From assembly GCA_900551055.1 (NCBI GenBank), contig URUK01000057.1, positions 1 through 11,409 on the forward strand: DNA of 11,409 nt, in the 5' to 3' direction. Source of the stretch: an uncultured Prevotella sp. (GTDB lineage Bacteria > Bacteroidota > Bacteroidia > Bacteroidales > Bacteroidaceae). Position numbers and translations under genes: made by a program. Below, piece after piece: positions 1 through 7,989 of the stretch (within the stretch, counting starts at the first letter, position 1; every line of letters begins with the position of its first letter). The notes below the pieces were generated by a model that did no database searches, was not told the origin of the DNA, and saw only the letters and a program-made list of their open reading frames with translations.

Positions 1-223
1 AATATAAATTATTTCATTTCAAAGAAGGATTATTCTTATATCGAACTCACGTTAATGGAATAATCATTCAAAAACACAAAAGCCGATAAACGATTGGCAA
101 GCCTTCATTATCACCAAAGCCAGTCAAGACAACCTGCTTCGGCTGACTTTGTCACTACTTATGGCATGCTTTTTACAAACAGACACAACACATTGAATTT
201 CAACAAATTAGAACCTGTGTTAT
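1..223. other. Non-coding flank downstream of the operon
   Basis: A/T-rich sequence with no open frame of useful length on either strand and no recognisable RNA gene. One imperfect inverted repeat (AAAGCCAGTC near 116 with GGCTGACTTT near 140) is visible; it is too weak to name. Confidence 0.4.
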
Positions 224-300
224 GAAAGGTGGCCTTTCAGGTCGTAAAAGACGGCCTTTTGCATTCCAAACAGCCATGTTTCAGAAGGTAAAAGGCCATC
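224..300. repeat. Cluster of GGCCTTT modules with inverted copy
   Basis: Three related modules lie in 77 bp downstream of the operon: TGGCCTTT at 230-237, ACGGCCTTTT at 251-260, and the inverted AAAAGGCCATC at 290-300. The last can pair with GACGGCCTTTT (250-260; 11 positions, one mismatch) or perfectly with TGGCCTTT, giving mutually exclusive hairpins. The cluster begins with GAAAGGTGGC, a 10-mer found again at 10757-10766 on the other side of the operon. It may be a dispersed intergenic repeat or a back-up terminator; the sequence does not decide. Confidence 0.5.
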
Positions 301-326
301 GTTCATAGCTGAGATTAAAATAAAGC

Positions 327-354
327 GGGCAGACAAGTTGTTTCTTGTCTGCCC
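327..354 (-). terminator. Intrinsic terminator of the nuo operon
   Basis: A perfect 11-bp inverted repeat: GGGCAGACAAG at 327-337 and CTTGTCTGCCC at 344-354, with a 6-nt loop. On the minus strand it is followed by GCTTTATTTTAA, a T-rich tail, and it starts about 31 nt after the nuoN stop. In the other orientation no T tract follows, so it acts in the nuo direction. Confidence 0.85.
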
Positions 355-385
355 ACACTTTGTCTGTCTATATGAAAAGACGGTA

Positions 386-1822
386 TCAAGCCGCCATTTC
401 TATCCAGTCATAGAAGAAACTGCAAACGCCAAAGAGCAGTATGCCTGCGGTGCATATAGCGAGGGCAAGCTTGGTGTTGCCGTCACTCTTGAACGTTGGC
501 AACGGATTTTCAGAGTTCTTTATATACATTGCCTTGACAATCAGCAGATAGTAGTAAAGGCTCACTACCGTGTTAACCAAAGCTATGAACACCACAAGAT
601 ATGTAAGCGGCGAACCTTGCTGTGCAGCTGCCATGAAGACGAAGAACTTGCTGAACATACCGGCAAACGGCGGAATGCCGGCCAGCGAGAACAAAGCGAA
701 CGTCATCAAGAGCGACAGTTTAGGATTGGTCGTATACAAACCGTTGTAGGCATCCATATCGGTAACGCCTCCGTTGTTCTCTTCAACAACGCCGATTACG
801 GCAAAGACTGCAAGGTTGGCAACAACGTAAACCAGCACGTAGTAAGACAAAGCCGCTACGCCCATAGCGCTGTCGCCAATCACGGCGAGCATGATGTAGC
901 CGGCCTGTGATATTGAGCTGAACGCCATGAAACGCTTGAGGTCCTTCTGACGGATGGCGAAGAGGTTGCCGACGGTTATTGTAAGGACAACAAGAACGTA
1001 AAGCACGTATGTCCAATATTCCGTCATAGGGGCAAACACCTTCATAAGTATTGCCATCAGCGTGAAAGCAGCAGCACCCTTGGATATCACGCTAAGATAA
1101 CCGGTAACGGTTGTCGGCGCACCCTGGTAAGCGTCCGCTGTCCAGAAGTGGAAGGGCACAAGGCTGATTTTAAAGCCCAAGCCGCTGAAGAAGAACACCA
1201 TGCCCATGATAACCATGGTAAGGTTTTGCTCCGCCGCCAATACCGTGGCAACGTCGTCGAAATAAAGCGTGCCGGCCGCTCCGTATATGAACGAAATGCC
1301 ATAAAGCATAACGCCGCTTGAGAACGTTGCGGTAAGAATGAACTTGGCTGCACCTTCCGCCGAATTGTGACGGTACTTGTCAAGAGCCACGAGGCAAGCC
1401 ATAGGAACAGAAGCCATCTCAAGCCCGAGGAAGAACATCAGGAAATGACCTGCGCTCATCATCATGTTCATACCCAGCAGAGTGGATATTACAAGCATAT
1501 AAAATTCGCCTTCCCTACGCGCCGTGTCTTCACGGCTTAGCCACTTGCGCGCCTGTATAAGCACAATTAGCGTGCCTGCGGCAAGGATTGTCTTCATTAC
1601 GTTTACCGCAGCAGTAGTTACATACATGCCGCCGAAGGCCGACGTTGGTTCTTGCGGCCATACGCTGACAAGCACCTGAACAAGCATCAACAGGCATACA
1701 AGCGGATTGAACCACCTGCGCTCGCTGTTGCGTGACGATGCAAAATCGGCGATGAAGACGATAATGAGGATAGCCATCAGCGTGGCTTCCGGTATCATGT
1801 TTAAAAATTGACTGTAATTCAT
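386..1822 (-). CDS. nuoN: NADH-quinone oxidoreductase subunit N (ND2-like antiporter subunit)
   Basis: Proximal antiporter-like pump subunit of 478 residues and last gene of the operon. The conserved charged residues are present: Glu135 in FFLGLEMASVPM (TM5), Lys218 in GLGFKISLVPFHFWTADAY (TM7), Lys248 in YLSVISKGAAAF (TM8), and Lys392 in FAGMFSKFFVF (TM12). A typical broken-helix segment, RQKDLKRFMAFSSISQAGY, lies at about 291-309. Roughly 14 hydrophobic helices are expected. The ATG at 1822 is preceded by an A-rich leader (AAAAAATCAGAACA) without Shine-Dalgarno and by a 95-bp spacer with degenerate 8-bp repeats. The TGA stop at 386 is followed about 31 nt later by a strong hairpin that probably ends the operon transcript. 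Identification is secure. Confidence 0.97.
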   Translation of the reverse strand: MNYSQFLNMIPEATLMAILIIVFIADFASSRNSERRWFNPLVCLLMLVQVLVSVWPQEPTSAFGGMYVTTAAVNVMKTILAAGTLIVLIQARKWLSREDTARREGEFYMLVISTLLGMNMMMSAGHFLMFFLGLEMASVPMACLVALDKYRHNSAEGAAKFILTATFSSGVMLYGISFIYGAAGTLYFDDVATVLAAEQNLTMVIMGMVFFFSGLGFKISLVPFHFWTADAYQGAPTTVTGYLSVISKGAAAFTLMAILMKVFAPMTEYWTYVLYVLVVLTITVGNLFAIRQKDLKRFMAFSSISQAGYIMLAVIGDSAMGVAALSYYVLVYVVANLAVFAVIGVVEENNGGVTDMDAYNGLYTTNPKLSLLMTFALFSLAGIPPFAGMFSKFFVFMAAAQQGSPLTYLVVFIALVNTVVSLYYYLLIVKAMYIKNSENPLPTFKSDGNTKLALAICTAGILLFGVCSFFYDWIEMAA

Positions 1823-1840
1823 TGTTCTGATTTTTTATAG

Positions 1841-1911
1841 TTGACAAGTTGACGAGGATACAAGGGACGAGAAGATTTGCCTTGTCTGCCTGCACCTCGT
1901 TTACTCGTCTG
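1841..1911. repeat. Degenerate 8-bp repeats in the nuoM-nuoN spacer
   Basis: On the plus strand, four consecutive units of about 8 bp end in ACRAG: TTGACAAG (1841-1848), TTGACGAG (1849-1856), GATACAAG (1857-1864) and GGACGAG (1865-1871). Further along come units of the opposite sense: CTTGTCTG (1881-1888), CTCGTTTA (1896-1903) and CTCGTCTG (1904-1911). The two arrays are complementary, so a hairpin could form in the mRNA, for example GACGAG (1851-1856) with CTCGTC (1904-1909). The array almost fills the 95-bp gap between the two genes. Confidence 0.6.
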
Positions 1912-1917
1912 CTTTCA

Positions 1918-3423
1918 TCATATTGCCGCTATAGCTGAAACATTGTTGATGTGGTTGAGGATTGGAACCAATGCGTTGTCTATGACATCGCTCGCCCAAA
2001 GCGGAGCAATACCAAGTCCTGCAACACAGAAGATAAGGCAGCAAACAGCCACACGCTCGTCCCATGTAGCATCGGTAAGCGTCTCATAATGTGGGTCGGC
2101 CACCTTGCCGTAAAGGATTTTGCCGACAACGCGCAAAATGTAGACAGCAGTTACAACAATACTTGTACAAGCAATTATCGTAGCTGTACGATGGAACATG
2201 TCATTGTTTGCAAACGAACCGACGAAAATAGTCATCTCGGCAACGAAGCCCGAGAAGCCTGGCAATCCAAGGTTGGCAAGACCGGCAACGACATAGCCAA
2301 CACTAAGGAACGGCATTATCTTCATCAGTCCGCCAAGCTGGCGCACGTCACGTGTATGTGTACGGCCGTAAATCATACCGATAAGGGCAAAGAACAATGC
2401 CGTCATCAAACCATGTGAAAGCATCTGGAGTATCGCACCCGTACATGAAGTCTTCGTCATCATAAGCAATGCAAAGAGCACAAGGCCGCAGTGGGAAACT
2501 GACGAATATGCGTTGATGTACTTAAGGTCAGTCTGTACACATGCCGACAAAGCTCCATAAACAACTGAAATAGTCGTCAAAATCAAGAATATCCAAGCCA
2601 GTTCATGTGCCGCTTCAGGCAGGAGGAACATAGCGATGCGGAAACATCCATAACCTCCAAGCTTCATAAGTACACCGGCGTGAAGCATTGATACCGCAGT
2701 AGGTGCTGAAGCATGGCCGTCGGGACTCCATGTATGGAACGGGAACAAGGCCCCAAGCACTCCAAAACCTATGAATACAAACGGGAAGAACACCTTTTGA
2801 AGTTCAACAGGAATATTGTGCATTTGAGCAATTTCAAGCACATTCATAGTTGTGGCTCCACTTCCGAAATAAATTCCGAGTATGCCGAGGATAAGCAGTG
2901 CCGAGCCTCCCATAAGCATAAGGGTAAGCTTCATCGCCGAATACTCCTTATGGCCGCTGCCCCATACACCGATAAGCAAGTACATCGGGATAAGGGCGAC
3001 CTCGTAGAACATGAACATTGTGAACATGTCGGTTGTAATGAAGAAGCCGTAGACACCAGTGCTCAACAATGTAAACCAGAGGAAATACTCCTTCGTCAAC
3101 GGCTTAAGACGCCAAGAAGCAAATGTTCCGGTAAATACAATGATGCTCGACAGAAGCAACATTACAACAGAAATGCCGTCAACGCCCACCGAGTATGCGA
3201 TATTCAAAGGCTTGAACCAAGGAATGCTGTACGTAAACAACATCTCGTCGGTATTGCCGCCGGCGCGCATCTGTATGAATGCAATAGTCAACCAAACCGA
3301 CAGGGCCAACAGACAAGAAGAGCCGGCCACCATCACACCACGCACCTGATTGAGATTTTTTGCCAGCCAAAGGCCAAGCAACATCAGTGCGGGAATTACT
3401 ACAAATAAACTTAATATACTCAT
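1918..3423 (-). CDS. nuoM: NADH-quinone oxidoreductase subunit M (ND4-like antiporter subunit), TM7 Lys variant
   Basis: Middle antiporter-like pump subunit of 501 residues with about 14 hydrophobic helices. Glu141 in MFYEVALIPMYLLIG matches the TM5 glutamate (E. coli Glu144). Lys254 in AGVLMKLGGYG matches TM8 Lys265. Glu396 in SGFVAEMTIF matches TM12 Glu407. The central TM7 lysine (E. coli Lys234) is not present: the segment reads GFGVLGALFPFHTWSPDGH, and the aligned residue is Leu223. The constant 11-residue offset at Lys254 and Glu396 supports that alignment, which I made from memory. A histidine (His248) occurs in TM8 where E. coli has a hydrophobic residue and could compensate. The frame is intact, so the change looks like a lineage variant rather than decay. 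The ATG at 3423 has no Shine-Dalgarno. A 95-bp repeat-containing spacer follows before nuoN. Confidence 0.96.
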   Translation of the reverse strand: MSILSLFVVIPALMLLGLWLAKNLNQVRGVMVAGSSCLLALSVWLTIAFIQMRAGGNTDEMLFTYSIPWFKPLNIAYSVGVDGISVVMLLLSSIIVFTGTFASWRLKPLTKEYFLWFTLLSTGVYGFFITTDMFTMFMFYEVALIPMYLLIGVWGSGHKEYSAMKLTLMLMGGSALLILGILGIYFGSGATTMNVLEIAQMHNIPVELQKVFFPFVFIGFGVLGALFPFHTWSPDGHASAPTAVSMLHAGVLMKLGGYGCFRIAMFLLPEAAHELAWIFLILTTISVVYGALSACVQTDLKYINAYSSVSHCGLVLFALLMMTKTSCTGAILQMLSHGLMTALFFALIGMIYGRTHTRDVRQLGGLMKIMPFLSVGYVVAGLANLGLPGFSGFVAEMTIFVGSFANNDMFHRTATIIACTSIVVTAVYILRVVGKILYGKVADPHYETLTDATWDERVAVCCLIFCVAGLGIAPLWASDVIDNALVPILNHINNVSAIAAI

Positions 3424-3438
3424 TTTACCGGTTTTCTT

Positions 3439-5418
3439 TTATAGACAAATACATAACAAGACTAATGCGATTGTTCCAGTAAGGAACCAGATTGCATATT
3501 GGCGGACATCGCCGCTTTGCCATCCGCGTATGCTCTCACCACCTTCATTTGCGCCCCACGCCATGAAATTCATCGCTCCGTCAACAACATGACGATCAAA
3601 CCATGCAATAGGACGGCTGACACAACGGAAGATAATCTTATGGGTTACGAACATCCAGACCTCGTCAAGATAGAAACGACGGTAAGCCGCCTGATGCAAG
3701 CGTGGGAACTTCTTAGCCAACATGTCAGCAACAGGAGTTTCCTCACCTTTATACATATAAGTGGCAAGGCCTATGCCGCAAAGTGCCAATACAGTACTTA
3801 CACCTGCCACAGTCCAGTTTGTATGAGTGCCGAAACCTATGCCATTGGCTGAAACAAACTCACCGAACTCAAAGATGTGGAGAGTTCCGAAAATACCTAC
3901 AAGCATGGTTATGGCCGACAACACAATAAGAGGTATTGTCATTGTAGCCGGAGCCTCATGCGGCTGGTGTGCACCTTCAGCCTTGTGTGTTTCGTAATAG
4001 CTCTTTCCCCAGAAAATCGAGTAGTAAAGACGGAACATGTAGAACGCTGTCATTGCGGCAATTCCGCTCATTATCACACCCATAGCCGGAGAGAAATTAT
4101 AGCAAGCTACAAGTATCTCGTCCTTCGAGCAGAAGCCCGAGAAGAATGGAATACCTGCAATTGCGAGACATGAAATAAGGAATGTCCAATGGGTTACCGG
4201 CATGTACTTGCGCAGACCGCCCATGTACATCTTCTCATTTGAATGTACCGCATGGATTATACAGCCGGCGCCGAGGAACAGACAAGCCTTGAACATAGCG
4301 TGTGTGAACAGGTGGTACATTCCTGCCATATATCCAAGTCCGTTGACATCAGCATATTCCTCCGTCATGGCAACCTTGCCAAGTTCCGGGTCGGGCATGC
4401 AAACTCCAAGCGCAACAAGCATGAAGCCAATCTGCGAAATCGTAGAGAACGCCAGCACACGCTTGATGTCGCTTTGGCAACAAGCAACGACAGCCGCATA
4501 AAACGCTGTAAACGCCGCAATATACGCAACCCAATGCAAAGCTTCAGGAGCAAATTCTATGAACAACGGGAACAGGCTTGCAACAAGATACACACCTGCA
4601 ACGACCATCGTGGCGGCATGAATAAGGGCACTGACAGGAGTCGGGCCTTCCATAGCATCAGGCAGCCAAATATGCAACGGGAACATCGCACTCTTACCTG
4701 CGCCACCGATGAACATCAGGAACAAAGCCGTAGGCATTATCCATCCTGCCTGCTGAAGAGCACCCATCTGGGCATCAGGCATTGCCGTAAGGTCGTAATT
4801 GAATGTTCCGACATAGAAGCTGTAGAACAAAATACCGATGAGGAAGAACAAATCGGCAAATCGCGTAACGATAAAAGCTTTCTTTGATGCTGCGACCGCT
4901 GCATGCAACGGATAATAAAATCCGATAAGAAGATATGAGGAAACACCTACAAGCTCCCAGAACAAATACATCTGGAATATGTTTGTAGCTACAACCAATC
5001 CGAGCATTGACATCGTGAAAAGGCTCAAGAATGCGTAATAACGCTGGAAACCTTTTTCTCCGTGCATATAGCCAAATGAATAAATATGTACCATAAAGCT
5101 GACCGTAGAGATGACGATAAGCATCATGGCCGAGATTGGCGTTATACGGAAACCGATGTTAAAAGTAAGAAGCTCTGAAAACTTTAACCATGTGATGTCA
5201 AAGACTGTCACTGTGGGATAAAGTCCAGTAGCAGCATCCCTACCCTGCACAAGGAAATATTCGAATGCAGTGTAATAACACAGCACTGTAACAATTGCCA
5301 GCGAGCATGTTCCTATTACTCCGGCAACCTTATGGGACATTTTCATCCCCGCCAAGCCGAGCAATACAAACGTGAGAGCAGGCAACAGTAGTATCAAAAA
5401 TACAAAACTATAGTCCAT
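3439..5418 (-). CDS. nuoL: NADH-quinone oxidoreductase subunit L (ND5-like antiporter subunit)
   Basis: Distal antiporter-like pump subunit of 659 residues, slightly longer than the roughly 610 of the E. coli protein. Key residues of the half-channels are visible: Glu155 in LFWELVGVSSYLLIG (TM5), Lys242 in GGAGKSAMFPLHIWLPDA (TM7), His267 in SALIHAATMV (TM8), Lys377 in THAMFKACLFLGAG, and Lys432 in FSGFCSKDEI (TM12). The last 100 residues hold the predicted lateral amphipathic helix and the final anchoring helix (about 640-658), which in solved structures runs along NuoM and NuoN. The amphipathic part includes RPIAWFDRHVVDGAMNFMAW. About 16 hydrophobic helices are expected. The ATG at 5418 has an A-rich leader and no Shine-Dalgarno. 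nuoM follows after 15 bp. Identification is secure and no proton-path residue appears to be missing. Confidence 0.97.
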   Translation of the reverse strand: MDYSFVFLILLLPALTFVLLGLAGMKMSHKVAGVIGTCSLAIVTVLCYYTAFEYFLVQGRDAATGLYPTVTVFDITWLKFSELLTFNIGFRITPISAMMLIVISTVSFMVHIYSFGYMHGEKGFQRYYAFLSLFTMSMLGLVVATNIFQMYLFWELVGVSSYLLIGFYYPLHAAVAASKKAFIVTRFADLFFLIGILFYSFYVGTFNYDLTAMPDAQMGALQQAGWIMPTALFLMFIGGAGKSAMFPLHIWLPDAMEGPTPVSALIHAATMVVAGVYLVASLFPLFIEFAPEALHWVAYIAAFTAFYAAVVACCQSDIKRVLAFSTISQIGFMLVALGVCMPDPELGKVAMTEEYADVNGLGYMAGMYHLFTHAMFKACLFLGAGCIIHAVHSNEKMYMGGLRKYMPVTHWTFLISCLAIAGIPFFSGFCSKDEILVACYNFSPAMGVIMSGIAAMTAFYMFRLYYSIFWGKSYYETHKAEGAHQPHEAPATMTIPLIVLSAITMLVGIFGTLHIFEFGEFVSANGIGFGTHTNWTVAGVSTVLALCGIGLATYMYKGEETPVADMLAKKFPRLHQAAYRRFYLDEVWMFVTHKIIFRCVSRPIAWFDRHVVDGAMNFMAWGANEGGESIRGWQSGDVRQYAIWFLTGTIALVLLCICL

Positions 5419-5423
5419 AACAA

Positions 5424-5732
5424 TTAATTTTTCATGTTTTCAATACAGTTCACCTGGTCACTGTGGAAATTGCGGTAAACATTAATGATAATAGCTACAG
5501 CCACCGCTGTCTCGGCCGCACTTACACCTATGCTGAACAGGGTAAAGAAAAAACCTTCCATCTGTCCGGGAAAGAGCAGGCGGTTGAACGCAGCAAAGTT
5601 AATATCTACAGAATTGAGTATCAACTCAACGGAAATCAGCATGGCAATCAGATTGCGCCTTGTGACGAAACCGAACACGCCGATGAAAAACAACAGTGCC
5701 GAAAGCACAAAGAAATATTCAACTGGTACCAT
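5424..5732 (-). CDS. nuoK: NADH-quinone oxidoreductase subunit K (ND4L-like)
   Basis: Three-helix membrane subunit of 102 residues, the usual NuoK length. The two buried glutamates essential for proton translocation in the family are present: Glu36 in helix 2 (LISVELILNS) and Glu74 in helix 3 (SAAETAVAVA). A loop with Arg25-Arg26 follows helix 1. A longer in-frame version beginning at 5777 is open, but it would overlap nuoJ by 43 bp and add 15 non-conserved residues. The ATG at 5732, with AAGGAG 8 nt upstream and 2 bp after the nuoJ stop, is clearly the better start. nuoL begins 5 bp after the TAA stop. Confidence 0.95.
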   Translation of the reverse strand: MVPVEYFFVLSALLFFIGVFGFVTRRNLIAMLISVELILNSVDINFAAFNRLLFPGQMEGFFFTLFSIGVSAAETAVAVAIIINVYRNFHSDQVNCIENMKN

Positions 5733-5734
5733 AC

Positions 5735-6250
5735 TTATTTCTCCTTTCTCGATATTACAATTCCACCGATGATGCACGCAAGCAGGAACACAGAAATGAA
5801 TTCGAACGGCAGCACATACTGGTATTTCTCAGAACCCATAAGTGTCTTGCCGATGATGTTCATTGGAACTTCCGCGTCTGCCATCTGCATCGACATGTCG
5901 ATAAACTTATTCTTAAAAAATACAGCAACGACCGTAACAAGTCCTACAAGAGTCATCAATGCGCCAAAAGCAACACGGCTGCCCTTGAAACGCTCTACGA
6001 GACCTTGCAACGTGCGCTTGCTTACCAATTGGATGGCAAAGATATAAATCATGGTTATACCTCCTGCATACACACTGATTTGAGCTGCGCCCAAGAATGT
6101 ATAGTCAAGCAGGAAATACAGACCTGCCACTCCCAAGAGAACGAACAACAGGAAAGTGGCCGCTCTCATAATCCGCTTTGTCATCACGCATACAACGGCA
6201 GAGCCGAGAATGACGACAGCAAGAATTAAAAACATTACCATATTAGCCAT
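5735..6250 (-). CDS. nuoJ: NADH-quinone oxidoreductase subunit J (ND6-like)
   Basis: Membrane subunit of 171 residues with five hydrophobic helices. Helix 3 contains FLGAAQISVYAGGITMIYIF (52-71), the most conserved ND6 segment. In this helix a pi-bulge near the Tyr-Ala-Gly (61-63) is linked to conformational coupling in solved structures. The C-terminal helix, FEFISVFLLACIIGGIVI followed by SRKEK, is also typical. I chose the ATG at 6250 because AGGAG at 6260-6264 is 9 nt from it. A GTG at 6256 would add two residues but leave only 3 nt after the Shine-Dalgarno. The gene lies 16 bp after nuoI and its TAA stop is 2 bp before the nuoK ATG, so the pair is probably translationally coupled. Confidence 0.93.
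   Translation of the reverse strand: MANMVMFLILAVVILGSAVVCVMTKRIMRAATFLLFVLLGVAGLYFLLDYTFLGAAQISVYAGGITMIYIFAIQLVSKRTLQGLVERFKGSRVAFGALMTLVGLVTVVAVFFKNKFIDMSMQMADAEVPMNIIGKTLMGSEKYQYVLPFEFISVFLLACIIGGIVISRKEK
5741..5746 (-). promoter_or_regulatory. Ribosome binding site deciding the nuoK start
   Basis: AAGGAG on the minus strand, located within the last codons of nuoJ and 8 nt before the nuoK ATG at 5732. It rules against the longer frame starting at 5777 and points to nuoJ-nuoK coupling. Confidence 0.8.
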
Positions 6251-6259
6251 ATTCACGTT

Positions 6260-6264
6260 CTCCT
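6260..6264 (-). promoter_or_regulatory. Ribosome binding site deciding the nuoJ start
   Basis: AGGAG on the minus strand in the nuoI-nuoJ gap. It is 9 nt from the ATG at 6250 but only 3 nt from the GTG at 6256, so the ATG is preferred. Confidence 0.7.
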
Positions 6265-6266
6265 AT

Positions 6267-6797
6267 TTACTTTATACCTGTATTGAACTTTCCAATCTCA
6301 AGAGGCGCGCCCCCGTCGGTAAGATTAGGCAGCGGAGTTTCAAACTTCTCCTTGTTGAGATGCTGCACAAGGCTGCCACGGCTGAACGTTGCGTTCTCGA
6401 AATCATTTACAAACTTGATAGCGTCATGAGGACAAGCATTTACGCACAGCTCGCAAAACATGCACTCGCCAAGATCGTAAATGTAATCGTCAAGGACACG
6501 CTTTTTCTTGCCGTCCTCCGTCTCTACAGTTTTCTGGACAACCTTTATCGTGCCGTTCGGGCAAGCCATCTCACAAAGCTTGCAGGCAATGCACTTGTTA
6601 TTGCCTTCTGCATCCTGCGGCATGATAAGCCGACCGCGGTGGCGTGGAGAAACATGAAGAGTGGTCTTCCTGTTCTCAGGATACTGCTCGGTGACTTTCT
6701 TCGTGAGATATTCACGGAAAGTGACGCCAAGTCCTGTAGCCAAAGACTTCAGTCCATCCCTTATTCCGCCAAAATATGAATTCTTATTCTCTTCCAT
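6267..6797 (-). CDS. nuoI: NADH-quinone oxidoreductase subunit I (2x[4Fe-4S] ferredoxin-like)
   Basis: A 176-residue iron-sulfur subunit of the peripheral arm carrying clusters N6a and N6b. Two classic CxxCxxCxxxCP motifs are visible: Cys69, 72, 75 and 79 (CIACKLCEMACP) and Cys112, 115, 118 and 122 (CMFCELCVNACP). The N-terminal part (about 10-35) is an amphipathic stretch of the kind that lies on the membrane next to NuoH. In complete complex I this subunit takes electrons from NuoG and hands them to NuoB. No NuoG is encoded here, so NuoI is the natural entry point for electrons from an external donor. The insert between the two motifs (about 88-104) is charged and Lys-rich, including GKKKR at 96-100, and could be a docking surface; that is inference. 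The ATG at 6797 has no clear Shine-Dalgarno. Confidence 0.96.
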   Translation of the reverse strand: MEENKNSYFGGIRDGLKSLATGLGVTFREYLTKKVTEQYPENRKTTLHVSPRHRGRLIMPQDAEGNNKCIACKLCEMACPNGTIKVVQKTVETEDGKKKRVLDDYIYDLGECMFCELCVNACPHDAIKFVNDFENATFSRGSLVQHLNKEKFETPLPNLTDGGAPLEIGKFNTGIK

Positions 6798-6833
6798 TTA
6801 ATTAAATGTCTTCAATCTTACAATTTTATCTCA

Positions 6834-7916
6834 TTAGAAATGCCAGCCCAGAGCAACGACAATTGTCATTATCACAAGGTTGAGCAAACTCAACGGCATC
6901 AGATACTTCCATTCAAGCTTGAGTATCTGGTCAATACGCAGGCGCGGATACGTCCACTTAATCCACAACAATATCCAAACAAGGAAGAACGTCTTTGCCA
7001 AGAACCATACTATGCCTGGGATATAATCCATAACAGAATTAAACCCGTCAAGCCCTGCGATATGAAGCGGCATCCAGCCTCCAAGGAACACCGTGGCAGC
7101 GACACCGGCAACAATAAACAGATTAAGGTACTCAGCCAGATAGAAGAAGCCGAAGCCCATTCCAGAATATTCCGTGTGATAGCCTGCGGTAAGCTCGCTC
7201 TCGGCCTCGGGCAAGTCGAACGGACCGCGGTTCGCCTCAGCGTTTCCTGCAACAAGGAACACCAGGAAAGCTATAATGGCCGGAATGTGTCCCTTAAAAA
7301 TCAGCCATCCGTCATTCTGTGACTCTACTATGCCAGAGAGGCTCATCGTTCCGGTAAGCGCAACGGCCGTGATAAGGCAGAGGCAGAGGGATATTTCATA
7401 AGAAATCATCTGCACCGCACCACGCATTGCCGAAACTACAGTATATTTGTTGTTCGAGCTCCAACCTGCAAGGAAGATGCCGACAACACCAATACTGGAT
7501 ATGGCCGTAAGCAAGAACACGCCTACATTGAAATCAAGTATCTCAGCACCCTTATTCCACGGCATGAACGCAAATGCTCCCACACTGCCTATTATGACAA
7601 GGAACGGGGCGATGACATAGAGAAGCTTGTCTGCCCTGTTCACAGGGAATATTTCCTTGATGAGCATCTTCAGCACATCGGCGAAAACCTGGAAGATACC
7701 CCATTTGCCGACACGCATAGGGCCAAGACGGCACTGGAAGAAAGCGCAGACCTTACGTTCCATATATATGAGCACGATTGCCAGCATGGCGTAAGCCACC
7801 AATATTAGCAAGCCGACAATGACGCACTCGATAAGGATTGACAAGAAATTACCCAGCCCGAGGGTATCCCTGAGCAGGCTGTCAAACCATGTTGTTACTA
7901 TACTAAAATCGAACAC
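6834..7916 (-). CDS. nuoH: NADH-quinone oxidoreductase subunit H (ND1-like)
   Basis: Membrane subunit of 360 residues that anchors the peripheral arm and forms most of the quinone tunnel. Its signatures are clear: ERKVCAFFQCRLGP (53-66) followed by VGKWGIFQVFAD; GWSSNNKYTV (151-160); and AEANRGPFDLPEAESEL (226-242) leading into TAGYHTEYSGM. The acidic loop in that last stretch is the part of ND1 proposed to couple quinone chemistry to the proton channels. About eight or nine hydrophobic helices are present. The start is GTG at 7916, because the next in-frame Met is residue 43, inside the second hydrophobic stretch. No Shine-Dalgarno precedes it. The upstream spacer of 107 bp contains AAGTT-type repeats and a small hairpin. 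nuoI begins 36 bp after the stop. Identification is secure; the GTG start is probable. Confidence 0.96.
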   Translation of the reverse strand: MFDFSIVTTWFDSLLRDTLGLGNFLSILIECVIVGLLILVAYAMLAIVLIYMERKVCAFFQCRLGPMRVGKWGIFQVFADVLKMLIKEIFPVNRADKLLYVIAPFLVIIGSVGAFAFMPWNKGAEILDFNVGVFLLTAISSIGVVGIFLAGWSSNNKYTVVSAMRGAVQMISYEISLCLCLITAVALTGTMSLSGIVESQNDGWLIFKGHIPAIIAFLVFLVAGNAEANRGPFDLPEAESELTAGYHTEYSGMGFGFFYLAEYLNLFIVAGVAATVFLGGWMPLHIAGLDGFNSVMDYIPGIVWFLAKTFFLVWILLWIKWTYPRLRIDQILKLEWKYLMPLSLLNLVIMTIVVALGWHF

Positions 7917-7924
7917 TTTTCTTA

Positions 7925-7989
7925 AAGTTTAAGTTTGTAAATTGGAGAAGTTAAAGAAGTTTTGTAAGTTACAGGGGAGTTAATCCCCT
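7925..7989. repeat. AAGTT repeats and small hairpin in the nuoCD-nuoH spacer
   Basis: Five AAGTT words occur on the plus strand at 7925, 7931, 7948, 7957 and 7966, the last three with a 9-bp period. They are followed by a 6-bp hairpin, AGGGGA (7973-7978), loop GTTAA, TCCCCT (7984-7989). No T tract follows the hairpin on the minus strand, so it does not look like a terminator. The 107-bp spacer holds no reading frame of note. Confidence 0.5.

Noticed and set aside
338..910. Plus-strand frames opposite nuoN, nuoM and other nuo genes (for example 338-910 and 2713-3408)
   Set aside because: They lie fully or mostly antisense to conserved membrane subunits, have odd His/Gln/Arg-rich composition, and lack promoters or ribosome sites.
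5733..5777. N-terminal extension of nuoK
   Set aside because: It would overlap nuoJ by 43 bp and add non-conserved residues. The ATG at 5732 has an AAGGAG 8 nt upstream and gives the normal NuoK length.
7973..7989. Terminator between nuoCD and nuoH
   Set aside because: The hairpin stem is only 6 bp and is not followed by a T tract on the minus strand. The genes on both sides belong to one complex.
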